The notes beneath the pieces are model-generated. The model saw nothing but the letters and a program-made list of their open reading frames with translations, ran no database searches and had not been told where the DNA came from. The translations under genes were made by a program, and so were the position numbers. A stretch of 64,000 nucleotides of DNA from DASZVB01 sp036272055 (lineage in GTDB: Bacteria > Myxococcota_A > Polyangia > Polyangiales > Polyangiaceae), in assembly GCA_036272055.1 (NCBI GenBank), contig DATAZL010000105.1, forward strand, positions 110,128 to 174,127. Direction: 5' to 3'. Every line of letters begins with the position of its first letter. Position 1 is the stretch's first letter. Positions 23,023 to 32,071 of the stretch are shown one piece after another.

Positions 23023-23748
23023 TCAGGTTGCCACGGCCTCGCGGACGTCGACCTCGATGTCGCCGAGGATGGCAGCGTAGCGCTCGGTCCAGGCCTTCGC
23101 CGCGTCGAGATCGGCGAGGTGAAGCATCGTGAAGCCCGAGATGAGCTCCTTCGTCTCGGTGAACGGGCCGTCGGTCCACGTGCGACTCGTTCCCTTCGTG
23201 CGAAGGCGCGCGCCGCGCGAGCTCGGCTTCAGCGTCTCGGCAGCGAGGAACACGCCGGCCTCCTTCATCGACGCGATCAGCGCGTCGAGCTTCGCCGTCG
23301 TCGCGGCAGGCGGAGCGGCGCCCCCTTCGAACCGTGCGTCGGCCTTGGTCGTCGCGAGCACGCGCAGCGGCGCGTTCGCCGGCTTCGGCATCAAGCCGAG
23401 GTCCCAGGCCTCCACGACCGGACCAACGTCGATCTCGCCGTCGACGATGGCTTCACCGAGGCGCGCCGCCCACTCGACGGCTTTCTCCATCGTCGGCACC
23501 TTCAGCATCACGAAACCCGCGACGAGCTCCTTCTCGCCGACGGTCGGCACCTTTCCCGGGGTGCATTTCCCGCCCTTGCAGATGAGCCGCACCCGCTCCG
23601 ACGTCGGACGAAGGCCGGCCGCGTTGTGAAGAGTGCCGCTGGCCTGCGCCTCACCGACCAGCTTGCCCATCTCCTGGATGAGCCCCGGCCGCGGAGGAAC
23701 GGCGTTCTCGAGATCGGGCGTCATCTTGTGCATCACCATGAAAAGCAT
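23023..23748 (-). CDS. Duplicated YCII-domain protein (PhnB/DGPF type)
   Basis: 241 residues made of two related halves. The first begins MLFMVMHKM and the second RVLATTKADARFEGG. The second half has the diagnostic W-T-D-G-P-F-T-E-T-K-E motif of YCII/DGPF proteins, while the first has the altered CTPGKVPTVGEKELVAGF in the same place. Both halves continue into GF-x-ML and a helix. YCII proteins have a ferredoxin-like fold and are often encoded with ECF sigma factors, but none is adjacent. The function is unknown. Confidence 0.85.
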   Translation of the reverse strand: MLFMVMHKMTPDLENAVPPRPGLIQEMGKLVGEAQASGTLHNAAGLRPTSERVRLICKGGKCTPGKVPTVGEKELVAGFVMLKVPTMEKAVEWAARLGEAIVDGEIDVGPVVEAWDLGLMPKPANAPLRVLATTKADARFEGGAAPPAATTAKLDALIASMKEAGVFLAAETLKPSSRGARLRTKGTSRTWTDGPFTETKELISGFTMLHLADLDAAKAWTERYAAILGDIEVDVREAVAT

Positions 23749-23885
23749 CGCAATTTTCTCCTCGGCAGGCCCTGCGCCAGCCGCTTTCGAAGAGACGACG
23801 AGCGACGATGCGACGGATCGACAGCCGGCGGCGGTTTTTTCCGAGCCCCGTCAGGAGCTCACGAAGCCGCGCCGTCCGGCGGGCG

Positions 23886-24000
23886 GGTCACGCGAGCGGA
23901 TCGCGGTAGATCTCGTCGAGCGGGAGCTCACACGAGACGGACGCGAGCCGCACCGCTCCGCTGCCATGCTCGATGGAGGTCCACTCGCCACCACTCTGAC
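23886..24000 (-). pseudogene. Possible Uma2-type C-terminal remnant
   Basis: About 37 codons end in a clean stop: GGEWTSIEHGSGAVRL followed by LPLDEIYRDPLA. The tail (Gly-rich turn, hydrophobic strand, L-x-V/L-D-x-[IV]-Y) resembles the C-terminus of one group of Uma2/DUF820 nuclease-like proteins. Upstream sequence in this frame gives no further match, so only a fragment would remain. The rest of the 289-nt spacer shows nothing else. Confidence 0.3.
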
Positions 24001-24037
24001 GGCCGATCAGCTGGCGCGACGTTCGCGCCCGCGCGCA

Positions 24038-24880
24038 TCAGTTGCAGAGGACGATGCCGAGGAGGGCGCAGCCGCAGCTGCCGTTGTTGCGGCAGCAGGG
24101 TGCTTCGAGGATGTTGTTGCAGTCGGGGCACGAGTTCACGCTGCACTGCGTGGGCGATCCGCCGGCACCGGTTCCGCCAGTGCCGCTTCCGCCGGTGCCG
24201 TTTCGACCGCCACGCCCGCCACCGCGACCGCCCGCGCCGGTGGTGCCGCCGCTGCCGTTCCCCGAGACGCAGCTCATGCCGTCGGAGCTGCGGGTGAAGC
24301 CGGAGAGACAGTCGAAGTCACAGGCGTCGCTCGTGCACCTGGTGTAGCCGTTCGCGGGAGCGCCGGCGCAAGGAGTGCACGCCTCACCGAGGTCGCAGCC
24401 GTTCGACGGGATGGGCACCACGCAGGCCATGCTTCCCTGACAACGCTTCTGGCCGTTCGGGCAGGCGTTACCGCCGTCGGTCGCGATGCCGCTGTCGGAC
24501 GACATGCCGCCGATGCCGTTGCCGGCGTCGACCGGAACGGTGCCCCCGGTGCCGGGTCCGCCACCCGCGCCGGCGCCGCCCTGCGAGACCTTGCCGCCGC
24601 TGCCGCCACCCATGCCGGTCGCGGGTGCTCCGCCCGACGTGAAGTTGCCGCCGGAGCCGTTGATCGCGCCGCCGCTTCCGAAAGGCGTCCCGCCGGTGCC
24701 GCTTCCGGATGGCGTCCCGCCGGTATCGCTGTCGCCTCCCGCGCCCGGTGCGCCGCCGGCGGAGTCACTCGAGCCGCCGCTGCCGAGGTTCAGCGCGTCG
24801 TCGAGCTGCTGCGGATCTGCACACGCCGCGATGACGACGATGGAAGCCAGACACGTGATGACGGCGCGACGAAACGACAT
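24038..24880 (-). CDS. Gly-rich lipoprotein with Cys-rich C-terminus
   Basis: 280 residues. The signal peptide ends VVIAAC (lipobox, Cys20). A long Gly/Ser/Thr-rich linker of GGT-type repeats follows (about 33-125). A Cys-rich segment comes next (CPNGQKRCQGSMACV, CDLGEACTPC), then a second Gly-rich stretch and a terminal Cys cluster with CPDCNN and CCRNNGSCGC. This architecture is common for Polyangiales surface lipoproteins. No enzyme motif is seen and the function is unknown. Confidence 0.8.
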   Translation of the reverse strand: MSFRRAVITCLASIVVIAACADPQQLDDALNLGSGGSSDSAGGAPGAGGDSDTGGTPSGSGTGGTPFGSGGAINGSGGNFTSGGAPATGMGGGSGGKVSQGGAGAGGGPGTGGTVPVDAGNGIGGMSSDSGIATDGGNACPNGQKRCQGSMACVVPIPSNGCDLGEACTPCAGAPANGYTRCTSDACDFDCLSGFTRSSDGMSCVSGNGSGGTTGAGGRGGGRGGRNGTGGSGTGGTGAGGSPTQCSVNSCPDCNNILEAPCCRNNGSCGCALLGIVLCN

Positions 24881-24968
24881 GACCGCGCGACCCTAACCGG
24901 CTTCACGGACTACGGACAACACAGTTCGCTAAAGCGAAAATAGCCGAGCGCAACGGATCGGCAGATCG

Positions 24969-25619
24969 CTACCGTTCTCGAAAAAGTTGAACCGTGTTCG
25001 GAGCGGGACGCCCGCCAGGCGCGTGATGAAAGAGCTGCAGAAGCGGCGCGAACGCTCGTGCGACCGGCTCAGGGACCGACACCCGACCGCGGCGGACCGC
25101 GACGACCAGGAGAGCGCAGGCGCCGGCCATCACCGACGCGGCGACGAGCGCTGCGATGGCCCGGCGCGCACTTGACGATGCGCGCCGCTGCGGCGGGTCT
25201 TCGACGGCAACCGTGGTGACGGCGGGTGCCGTGGCAACGACGTCCAGCGGAGTCGGCAGGACGGCGATGGGCCTGCTCGCGAGGGATGCGGGGCGACCGA
25301 CGGCGATGATCTCGTTCACGACGACCGTCACCTCGACGGTCGGCGGCAAGAACTCGTCGAGCTGCACCGCGCGGTGCACCTTCGTCACCGCGTTCGACGG
25401 ATCGAACCCCTCCGTGATGGCGCGGACCTCCGGTGCAATCGTGCGCACGCCGCTGCGATTCGTCTGCGCGAGCAGCTTCTCGGATTCGACCAGGGCGCTG
25501 GTCTCGACCGCGTGGCGCCTGACGGTCACCGCGGTCGGAACCGACACCTCGCCGGAATCGGGAACGTCATTGCCATACGAAGGACGTGGAACGCCCTGCT
25601 CCGCCCTCGGAGTACGCAT
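24969..25619 (-). CDS. Hypothetical single-span membrane protein
   Basis: 216 residues. The start at 25619 (MRTPRAEQ) was preferred because the longer open frame upstream has atypical composition. A mostly polar, Val/Thr-rich N-terminal region (about 1-150) is followed by a membrane helix, AIAALVAASVMAGACALLVV, and a short basic/Pro tail. No family was recognised. The orientation is probably N-in with a short outside tail, or the reverse. Confidence 0.6.
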   Translation of the reverse strand: MRTPRAEQGVPRPSYGNDVPDSGEVSVPTAVTVRRHAVETSALVESEKLLAQTNRSGVRTIAPEVRAITEGFDPSNAVTKVHRAVQLDEFLPPTVEVTVVVNEIIAVGRPASLASRPIAVLPTPLDVVATAPAVTTVAVEDPPQRRASSSARRAIAALVAASVMAGACALLVVAVRRGRVSVPEPVARAFAPLLQLFHHAPGGRPAPNTVQLFRER

Positions 25620-25773
25620 TCCGAAAGAGTACGTTCGTCGAAACGACGTCGGAAGCGAAACACGCCGTTGGTGTCGCGACGTGACGAAATAGGTGAGACC
25701 GGCGCGCACCTCTTCGTGCGCGTTCGTGCGCGTTGACCACATCGTGCTCCATGCCGTCGGGAGCGAGAAATGC

Positions 25774-27102
25774 TCAGAGAATGCGCTGGGTGACGAGATA
25801 AAGGGTCCGCGGGTCGCGGTGCCGCATGCGGAAGCCCGTGAAAGACCCGTCGAGATCCGCCGGCGTGATCCGGCGGGCGTGACCGACGTCCACGTCGCGT
25901 GTGACCTCGAGCACGTGCCGCGCGAACGGCTCATCGTCGACGAGCACGACCAGCTCGAAGTCCTTGTCGTCCTCGAGGCTCCGGAAATTGCCGTTGGTCG
26001 AGCCGTGGATCGAGAAGCGTTCGTCGAAGACCGCGAGCTTCATGTGCGTGAAGTGGCATGCGTACTCGTAGACGTCGATCCCGTGCTCGAGATAGCGCGC
26101 GTAACAGTACTGCTGTGCGTCCTGGGAGAACTCGTTGTCGTTGTACTCGCGCGCAGGGCCGATGATGGTGACGGCGAGCCCGGGCCTCGCGCCCTTCGCC
26201 TCGCAGAGCGCGTCGATCAGCGCCGGATGATAGAGGTACGGGTTCTCGATGAAGATCGAGCGCTCGGCGCGACGGATCAGCTCGACGTACTTCTCGCGGA
26301 CCTCGTTCGGCTCCGGCGTCGGGGAGTTACAGAGGATCCGCGCGTCGCGAACGGGGAAACCGCGGGGCGCCGGAGCGTCGCCCTTCGCGCGGATCGGCAG
26401 GTCGAAGTCTTGCCCGCCGTCGAGAACGAATCGCTCGTGGAAGGCGTGGTCGAGGTCCGTCGCGATGGGCCCTTCGAACCGAGTCAGGCTGTCGTGCCAC
26501 TTCCACCACGGCTCGACGAGGCCGGCATTCTTGCGCTCCTCGCCCTCCTGCTTCGCCTCCTTGGTCGGGTCGAAGGGGACGTGGTGCATGTACTGCGCGC
26601 CGATATTCGCGCCACCGGCGTAGGCGATGCGTCCGTCGATGACGACGATCTTCCGGTGATCGATGTGGAGGTCGTCGATGTCGATGGCGTCGGAGATCTG
26701 GGCGGAGAGCGACTCCAGACGTTCGTTCAGACCGGGGAGCTTCCGGTCGTAATCGATGTTCGTGTCGTGGACCTCGATGCCGGCCCGGGTCATGCGCTCA
26801 CAGAGCGGCTTCACGTCGGTCGGGTCGTGCTTCATCGACGGGTCGTGCTTCATCATCTCGGCTTCGCCGGTCGAGAACGGATCGCCCATGGCCGTCTTCT
26901 CGACGTTCAAGAGCACCCGCACCGTGACGCCCGCGTTCGCGCGCTCGATGAGCGCGTCGGCCACCTCCTCGCCGACCGGATCGCGGAACCAGAGGAAGAT
27001 CGAGACGTGGACCGTCGTCGTGGCCGCGCGGATGTCCGCGAGGAGCGACGGCAGGATGGCGTGCCCGTTGACGAGCAGCTCCGCATGGTTCGCGGCAGAC
27101 AT
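25774..27102 (-). CDS. Phospholipase D-family protein (cardiolipin synthase-like)
   Basis: 442 residues with two complete HxK(x)4D motifs: HIDHRKIVVIDG (His149, Lys151, Asp156) and HFTHMKLAVFDE (His353, Lys355, Asp360). This marks an active PLD fold that transfers or hydrolyses phosphodiesters. The layout suits a bacterial cardiolipin synthase or a phosphatidyl-transfer/phospholipase D enzyme. There are no membrane helices, so it is soluble or peripheral. The ATG at 27102 begins 2 nt after the stop of the MBL-like gene, implying coupled translation; a GTG-rich extension upstream is unlikely. Confidence 0.9.
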   Translation of the reverse strand: MSAANHAELLVNGHAILPSLLADIRAATTTVHVSIFLWFRDPVGEEVADALIERANAGVTVRVLLNVEKTAMGDPFSTGEAEMMKHDPSMKHDPTDVKPLCERMTRAGIEVHDTNIDYDRKLPGLNERLESLSAQISDAIDIDDLHIDHRKIVVIDGRIAYAGGANIGAQYMHHVPFDPTKEAKQEGEERKNAGLVEPWWKWHDSLTRFEGPIATDLDHAFHERFVLDGGQDFDLPIRAKGDAPAPRGFPVRDARILCNSPTPEPNEVREKYVELIRRAERSIFIENPYLYHPALIDALCEAKGARPGLAVTIIGPAREYNDNEFSQDAQQYCYARYLEHGIDVYEYACHFTHMKLAVFDERFSIHGSTNGNFRSLEDDKDFELVVLVDDEPFARHVLEVTRDVDVGHARRITPADLDGSFTGFRMRHRDPRTLYLVTQRIL

Positions 27103-27104
27103 GT

Positions 27105-27707
27105 TCACCTCACGTTCGCCGCGAGCTCCACGAGCGCGCGCTTTCCTTCGCGAAAGACCGGCCATCCGTCGCCGACCAGCACCGCTTCCACCGACGGCAG
27201 CTCGGCGAGGCGCTCGACTGACGCGACCGCGCGGGCGCGATCGACGAGCTTACCGTCCGGCAACAGGTTCAGTCTGCCGCCCTGGTGCGCGCGCACGAGA
27301 TCGCCGGTGACGAGGGTATGCCCGTCGAAGACGAGCGCGAGCTCGCCCGCCGTCTTCGAACCCTCGAGCTCGATGACGCGCACGCCGTCGATCGGTTCGT
27401 CCCCTTCCCCGAGCCAGCCGTCACAGTGAACCGGGAACGACTCGCGCTCGGCGCGCGGTCCGAACACGCGAGCGCCAGTGAGCTCAGCGAACCGCTTCGC
27501 GTCGCGGGCGTGATCGGAGTTCGTCAGGATGACGAGGCGCGCGCCGCCGAGCGCCTTCAGGTGCGCCGCATCGTGGGCGGACAGCGGGAGCGGATCGATG
27601 GCGACATTCCCGGGTGGCTCCGTCCAGAGGACGCTGTTGAAATCGACGTTCCGCGATTCGTCGAACACGGACCAACCGAACAAGGTGGGGCGGTGCAACG
27701 TCTTCAT
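27105..27707 (-). CDS. MBL-fold-like hydrolase with altered metal motif
   Basis: 200 residues resembling the glyoxalase-II side of the metallo-beta-lactamase fold. A beta-strand leads into VILTNSDHARDAKRFAELTG, where H-x-H-x-D-H would be expected. GELALVFDGHTLVTGDLV follows, with the bridging Asp, and VLVGDGWPVF takes the place of the last metal His. Only part of the zinc ligand set survives, so it may be a non-canonical hydrolase or catalytically inactive. It is the first gene of a two-gene unit with the phospholipase D and was started at ATG 27707. Confidence 0.75.
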   Translation of the reverse strand: MKTLHRPTLFGWSVFDESRNVDFNSVLWTEPPGNVAIDPLPLSAHDAAHLKALGGARLVILTNSDHARDAKRFAELTGARVFGPRAERESFPVHCDGWLGEGDEPIDGVRVIELEGSKTAGELALVFDGHTLVTGDLVRAHQGGRLNLLPDGKLVDRARAVASVERLAELPSVEAVLVGDGWPVFREGKRALVELAANVR

Positions 27708-27900
27708 GGCTCGAGTCCATGTCACGGAAACCACGGAGACAAGCCCATTCCGCCAGAAGCGGTTACCGTCCATTTTCGCCCCGTAGGCGAAACTGCAAGC
27801 GGGAAGAGCGGGAAGAGCCGGGCTCAGCAGGTCAGAGGCTCACCGGAAGGCGAGGATTACCCAGGTTGACGCGAGTCGGGCGCCGGCATTGCATTGCATC

Positions 27901-30900
27901 GTGAGGATCTTCACGCCGACGCTTCGTTTCCCGTTCTCGCTCGCGCTCTTCGTGCTGGTGAGCGCATGGCTCCTGGTGCCGTCCGTCGCCCGCGCGTACC
28001 CGGGGCCGAACAACGTGAACGGGACGGCCGGCTCGGGGTACGTGACGTCGAACGTGCTCGGCGGCCTGAGCTTCGGCTGCAACGGCTGTCACTTCGGGAC
28101 CCTGAATCCGCCGTCCAATCTGTCGATCAACGGGTCGGGGCTCGGGACCTTCGCCGTCACCAACGACCAGGTCGCGAACTTCACGCTGAGCTTCAATGTC
28201 GGAGCCGGCAAGCCGTACGGCGGCTTCCTCGTCGCTCACAATGACGGCACGGCGAACAACGCTGGCGGCACCCTCGGCCCCGGCGGAGACGGCTTCGAGC
28301 ACGCTTGCAACTCTGCCGATGGGTTCCCGTGCAACGGAACGTCGAACGGCAACACCGAGGTGATGCACCAGTCGCCGCGCGTGAACTCGGGCGGCGTCGT
28401 GTCGTTCCCCTTCACGTACTCGCCGGTGGGCGGGCGCTGCGGCACCTTCACGTTCGACGTCTGGGGCAACAACGTGAACGGCGACTCGGCGTGCGACGAC
28501 TCGAACGACGCCGCGCTCACCGGCGCGTTCAACGTCGTCGTCAACTGCGCGGCGTCGACCGACCCCTGCAAGTCGAACTCGTGCAACACCTCGACCGGCA
28601 CCTGCGTCACGACGCTCCTCACCGGGAACGCCTGCAACGACGGCAACGGCTGCTCGTTCAACGACACCTGCACCGCCGGTTCGTGCGCCGGGACGCCCAT
28701 CTCCTGCGCGAGCGACGCCTGTAACACGCGCGCCTGCAACGGCTCCGCGGCGTGCACCGTCACGCCGCTCAGCGGCGGCGCCTGCGACGACGGGCAGTCG
28801 TGCACCGTCAATGACGTGTGCACCGCGGGCGGGTGCGCCGGCACTCCGACCGGCTCGTGCGCATCGGGGCGACCTCTCGGGAGCTCGTGCACCGCGGCGT
28901 CGCAGTGCGCATCGACGCTCTGCGTCGACGGCACGTGCTGTAACAACGCATGCAGCGGACAGTGCCAGGCCTGCAATCTCGCGGCGACGAAGGGCACCTG
29001 CTCGCCGGTGACCGGTGTTCCCGTCGCGCCGCGCGCGGCGTGCGCCGGGGACGGCACCGCGTGCAGCGGGACGTGTAACGGCACCAACGCCGCGGCGTGC
29101 ACGTTTCCCGCCGCATCCCAGGTCTGCCGGGCACCGGGGTGTACGAACGACGTCGGGTCGCTCGCCGCCGATTGCGACGGAAAGGGCTCCTGCACTCAAG
29201 CCAAGACACAGAATTGCGCGCCGTACGTCTGCGGGCCCACCGCGTGCGACACCGCGTGCACGGCCAACGCCGAGTGCAATACCGGCAACTACTGCGCGGC
29301 GGGCAAATGCGTACCGCTGGTGAAGCAGGCCGGCGTGTGCACCACCGACGGGCAGTGCGGCAGCGGGCACTGCGTGGACGGCGTGTGCTGCGACACCGCG
29401 TGCACCGGCCAGTGCGAGGCCTGCAACGTCGGCGCGACGGTCGGCACGTGCTCGCCGGTCGCGAATGCACAGCCGCACGCGCCGAAGGCCGCCTGCACGA
29501 GCGACGGCTCGACGTGCGGCGGGAGTTGCGACGGCACGAACCGTCAGGCGTGCGTCTATCCGGGCCCCGCCGTCGAGTGCCGGGCGAGCGACTGCGTGAA
29601 TGGCATGGCGACCGTCGGCGCACGCTGCACCGGCAACGGCAAGTGCCCAGCGGCAGAGACGCTCGCATGCGGGAAGGATTGTGTCGGCAAGCAGTGCGGG
29701 AACGACTGCGTCGCGTCCTCGCAGTGCAACCTGAACCAGTTCTGTCTGTCGGGCCAATGCGTGCCCCAGCGCATGGCGGGAAGCGTCTGCAGCGACGCGA
29801 GCGAGTGCCTCTCGTCGTTCTGCGTCGACGGCGTGTGCTGCAACTCCGCGTGCAACGGCCAGTGCCAGGCGTGCGACAGCACCGACAATCCCGGCGCGTG
29901 CACCGCGGTGAGCGGCGTCCCCCACGGCGAGCGCCCCGGGTGCGCCGGCGCCGGTCAGGCGTGCGGCGGCGCCTGCGACGGTACCAAGACGACTGCGTGC
30001 ACGTACCCGACCTTCACGAAGGTGTGCGCCGCCGGCAAGTGCACCGGGGCAGTCGCGACGCTCGCGCGCGTCTGCTCCGGTGAGGGCACCTGCGGGCCGA
30101 CCCAGGAGCAGCTCTGCTCGCCGTCGCCCTGCGGCACGACGTCGTGCAAGGGCAACTGCACGACCGACGCGAACTGCACGGCGGGCAACTACTGCTCCGC
30201 CGGGATCTGCCGTCCGAAGAACCCGCTCGGTGCTCCGTGCGCGGCGCCCGATCAGTGTACGAGCAACTTCTGCATCGACGGGCTCTGCTGCAACAGCGCC
30301 TGCGACGACGAGTGCTCGGCCTGCGACAACCCGCTCAGCACCGGCGTGTGTGCCCCCGCCGTCGGCCCGCCCCACGGCGCGCGCCCTCCCTGCGGCGGCA
30401 ACGGGACCTGTGCCGGGGCCTGCGACGGCAAGAGCACGACGAGCTGCGTCTTCCCGAAGCAGGACACCGCGTGCGGCACGCCGGGTTGCGGCGAGGGCGT
30501 CATCGCCACCGCGCCAACGTGCAACGGGATCGGCAACTGCATCGCGAGCAGCGACACCGCCGACTGCTATCCCTACGCCTGCACGTCCGACAACCCGACT
30601 TGTCTCACGACCTGCGCGACGAACGACGACTGCTCCGGAGGCGCCGTCTGCGCGAGCGGCTCGTGCATCAACCCCCTCCCCGACGGCGGCGCGTTCGACG
30701 GCGGCATCGACGCCGCAGCCGGCGGAGCAGGCAACGCCGCGGGCGGCACCTCCGGCACCGCCGGCACAGCGGGCCGCACCGGCGCCGGCGGCGCGAGCGG
30801 CAGTGCAGGCCGCCCGAGCGGCCAGGCCGGCACGCCGTCTCTCAGCACCCCCGACGCCGGGCTTCCGCTGGACGGCGGTGGACTCCTGGCCGACGGCGGC

Positions 30901-31041
30901 AAATCGCACGGCAAAGCCTCCGACAGCGGTTGCGGGTGTCGCGTCGCTTCCGACGCGGACGGTCGCACTCACCGCAACGCCCTCGCGGTCACCCTCGTTG
31001 CTCTCGGGCTCGTCCTTCGCCGTCGCACGCGACGGACCTGA
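27901..31041 (+). CDS. Large Cys-rich exported protein, CxxCH domain and MYXO-CTERM-like tail
   Basis: 1046 residues from GTG 27901 (a TTG at 27889 is less likely). A signal peptide (about 1-32) is followed by a reelin/choice-of-anchor-V-like beta domain. This domain contains FGCNGCHFG (about 60-64), a possible c-haem site. Next come Cys-rich repeats with cores such as CVDGVCCNSACNGQCQAC and GDGTACSGTCNGT. A Gly/Ala-rich linker leads to a tail with GCGCR, a hydrophobic stretch (LAVTLVALGLVL) and RRRTRR. This is the order seen in MYXO-CTERM sorting signals of myxobacteria, so surface anchoring is expected. The biological role is unknown. Confidence 0.88.
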   Translation: MRIFTPTLRFPFSLALFVLVSAWLLVPSVARAYPGPNNVNGTAGSGYVTSNVLGGLSFGCNGCHFGTLNPPSNLSINGSGLGTFAVTNDQVANFTLSFNVGAGKPYGGFLVAHNDGTANNAGGTLGPGGDGFEHACNSADGFPCNGTSNGNTEVMHQSPRVNSGGVVSFPFTYSPVGGRCGTFTFDVWGNNVNGDSACDDSNDAALTGAFNVVVNCAASTDPCKSNSCNTSTGTCVTTLLTGNACNDGNGCSFNDTCTAGSCAGTPISCASDACNTRACNGSAACTVTPLSGGACDDGQSCTVNDVCTAGGCAGTPTGSCASGRPLGSSCTAASQCASTLCVDGTCCNNACSGQCQACNLAATKGTCSPVTGVPVAPRAACAGDGTACSGTCNGTNAAACTFPAASQVCRAPGCTNDVGSLAADCDGKGSCTQAKTQNCAPYVCGPTACDTACTANAECNTGNYCAAGKCVPLVKQAGVCTTDGQCGSGHCVDGVCCDTACTGQCEACNVGATVGTCSPVANAQPHAPKAACTSDGSTCGGSCDGTNRQACVYPGPAVECRASDCVNGMATVGARCTGNGKCPAAETLACGKDCVGKQCGNDCVASSQCNLNQFCLSGQCVPQRMAGSVCSDASECLSSFCVDGVCCNSACNGQCQACDSTDNPGACTAVSGVPHGERPGCAGAGQACGGACDGTKTTACTYPTFTKVCAAGKCTGAVATLARVCSGEGTCGPTQEQLCSPSPCGTTSCKGNCTTDANCTAGNYCSAGICRPKNPLGAPCAAPDQCTSNFCIDGLCCNSACDDECSACDNPLSTGVCAPAVGPPHGARPPCGGNGTCAGACDGKSTTSCVFPKQDTACGTPGCGEGVIATAPTCNGIGNCIASSDTADCYPYACTSDNPTCLTTCATNDDCSGGAVCASGSCINPLPDGGAFDGGIDAAAGGAGNAAGGTSGTAGTAGRTGAGGASGSAGRPSGQAGTPSLSTPDAGLPLDGGGLLADGGKSHGKASDSGCGCRVASDADGRTHRNALAVTLVALGLVLRRRTRRT
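28921..30720 (+). repeat. Four 450-nt internal repeats (150 aa) of the Cys-rich protein
   Basis: The CVDGxCC motif starts at 28921, 29371, 29821 and 30271, exactly 450 nt apart each time. Each unit holds C-x-x-C pairs, a GQCxAC core, a GDGxxCxGxCDGT turn and a CxYP/CxFP strand. No indel separates the units although their sequence has diverged. Confidence 0.8.
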
Positions 31042-31136
31042 GAGCGAGGCACTCCTCCGAAGCGACGCATTCCCTTCGACGCGTCGGCGTCGGCGGGTTC
31101 CGTCGTTTCACAGGCCTTTTTGCCGGAGAAAATCGA

Positions 31137-31170
31137 TGTACCTCGGAGGTACAGCGCAATTTTTTCCGCA
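31137..31170. terminator. Rho-independent terminator, possibly bidirectional
   Basis: TGTACCTC-G-GAGGTACA at 31137-31153 forms a perfect 8-bp stem. It is followed after gcgcaa by a run of six T on the plus strand. A matching GAAAAT lies just upstream, so the structure could stop transcription from both the Cys-rich gene (+) and the convergent SDR (-). Confidence 0.65.
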
Positions 31171-31233
31171 ACACCCCATAAAAAAACGGCAGAAAGCGCG
31201 CGCTCACGGCGACGCGATTGCGACGCCACGGCG

Positions 31234-32001
31234 TCAGCGCGGCAGGGTGATGCCGCTCACTTTGGCGCAGTAGGCGAGGAGGGCGTCCTGGAGCTCGGGA
31301 TCGCGGGCGGCGGCGTTAACGTCGCGTGGCTTCTGGTGGTAGAAATAGCTGGCGGTGACGGTGGCGGCGCGGTCTTCACTGACCGCCAGCCATGCTTGCG
31401 TCACGGGGCCGAGCTCCAGATTGTCTGGGGCACCCGCTCCGCCCATCTTCGTCGGCACCCAGCCGGGTTCGAGGGCGTTCGACAACACGGATGGCCAGAG
31501 GCGCGCCACGGCGAAGGCGAGGACCACGTCGTAGAACTTGCTGTTCGCGTAGGCCTGGCTCCCGTTCCAGTCGCGCTGCTTCCACTCGGGATCGCGGACG
31601 TCGGTCTCGCCGCCGCGGTGCATGCCGGAGCTCAGGTAGACGAGGCGTCGCGGTCGCGGCATGAGCGCCGTGAGGACGTACGGAGCGACGACGTTGATGG
31701 CGAAGAGGCGCTCGATGCGGTCCTCCGTCTCGACTCGCCGCGGCTCGCGGTAGCCGATCGCGACGTTGTGGATCACGGCGTCGAAGGGGCCGGCGGCGCG
31801 CGCCGCGACCTCTCGCATACCGGCGAGCGTCGTCACGTCGCCGACCACGACGTCCTTCGCGCTGGGCAGCGCGGCGCGCGCCGCCTTCGCACGCGCGTCG
31901 TTCCGCGCGTGAAGCGTCACTGCGTGACCGTCCGCGACGAGCAGCTGCGCTGCCATGAGCCCCAGGCCGTCCGCGGAGCCGGTGATGAAGACGCTGCTCA
32001 T
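31234..32001 (-). CDS. SDR-family oxidoreductase (retinol dehydrogenase-like)
   Basis: 255 residues from ATG 32001. The nucleotide motif is ITGSADGLG (6-14), with VVVGDVTTL for the adenine pocket, a variant IHNVAIG in place of NNAG, Ser in VYLSSG and the Y-A-N-S-K catalytic pair. PGWVPTKMGG matches the loop after the active site in WW-oxidoreductase/retinol-dehydrogenase-like SDRs. The longer open frame upstream runs into unrelated sequence. The substrate is unknown. Confidence 0.9.
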   Translation of the reverse strand: MSSVFITGSADGLGLMAAQLLVADGHAVTLHARNDARAKAARAALPSAKDVVVGDVTTLAGMREVAARAAGPFDAVIHNVAIGYREPRRVETEDRIERLFAINVVAPYVLTALMPRPRRLVYLSSGMHRGGETDVRDPEWKQRDWNGSQAYANSKFYDVVLAFAVARLWPSVLSNALEPGWVPTKMGGAGAPDNLELGPVTQAWLAVSEDRAATVTASYFYHQKPRDVNAAARDPELQDALLAYCAKVSGITLPR

Positions 32002-32071
32002 GGAATAGTCCCATGGTGCGCCACGCCGAGCCGCGCAATGGCCCTGCTCGGCCTGTTCACGGCGTCGGCGG

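Noticed and set aside
27832..30972. A 1046-residue minus-strand open frame opposite the Cys-rich gene
   Set aside because: It is Ala/Arg/Val-rich low-complexity, mirrors the repeat structure of the plus-strand gene, and has no signal or domain. The plus strand has a signal peptide, Cys pattern and sorting tail.
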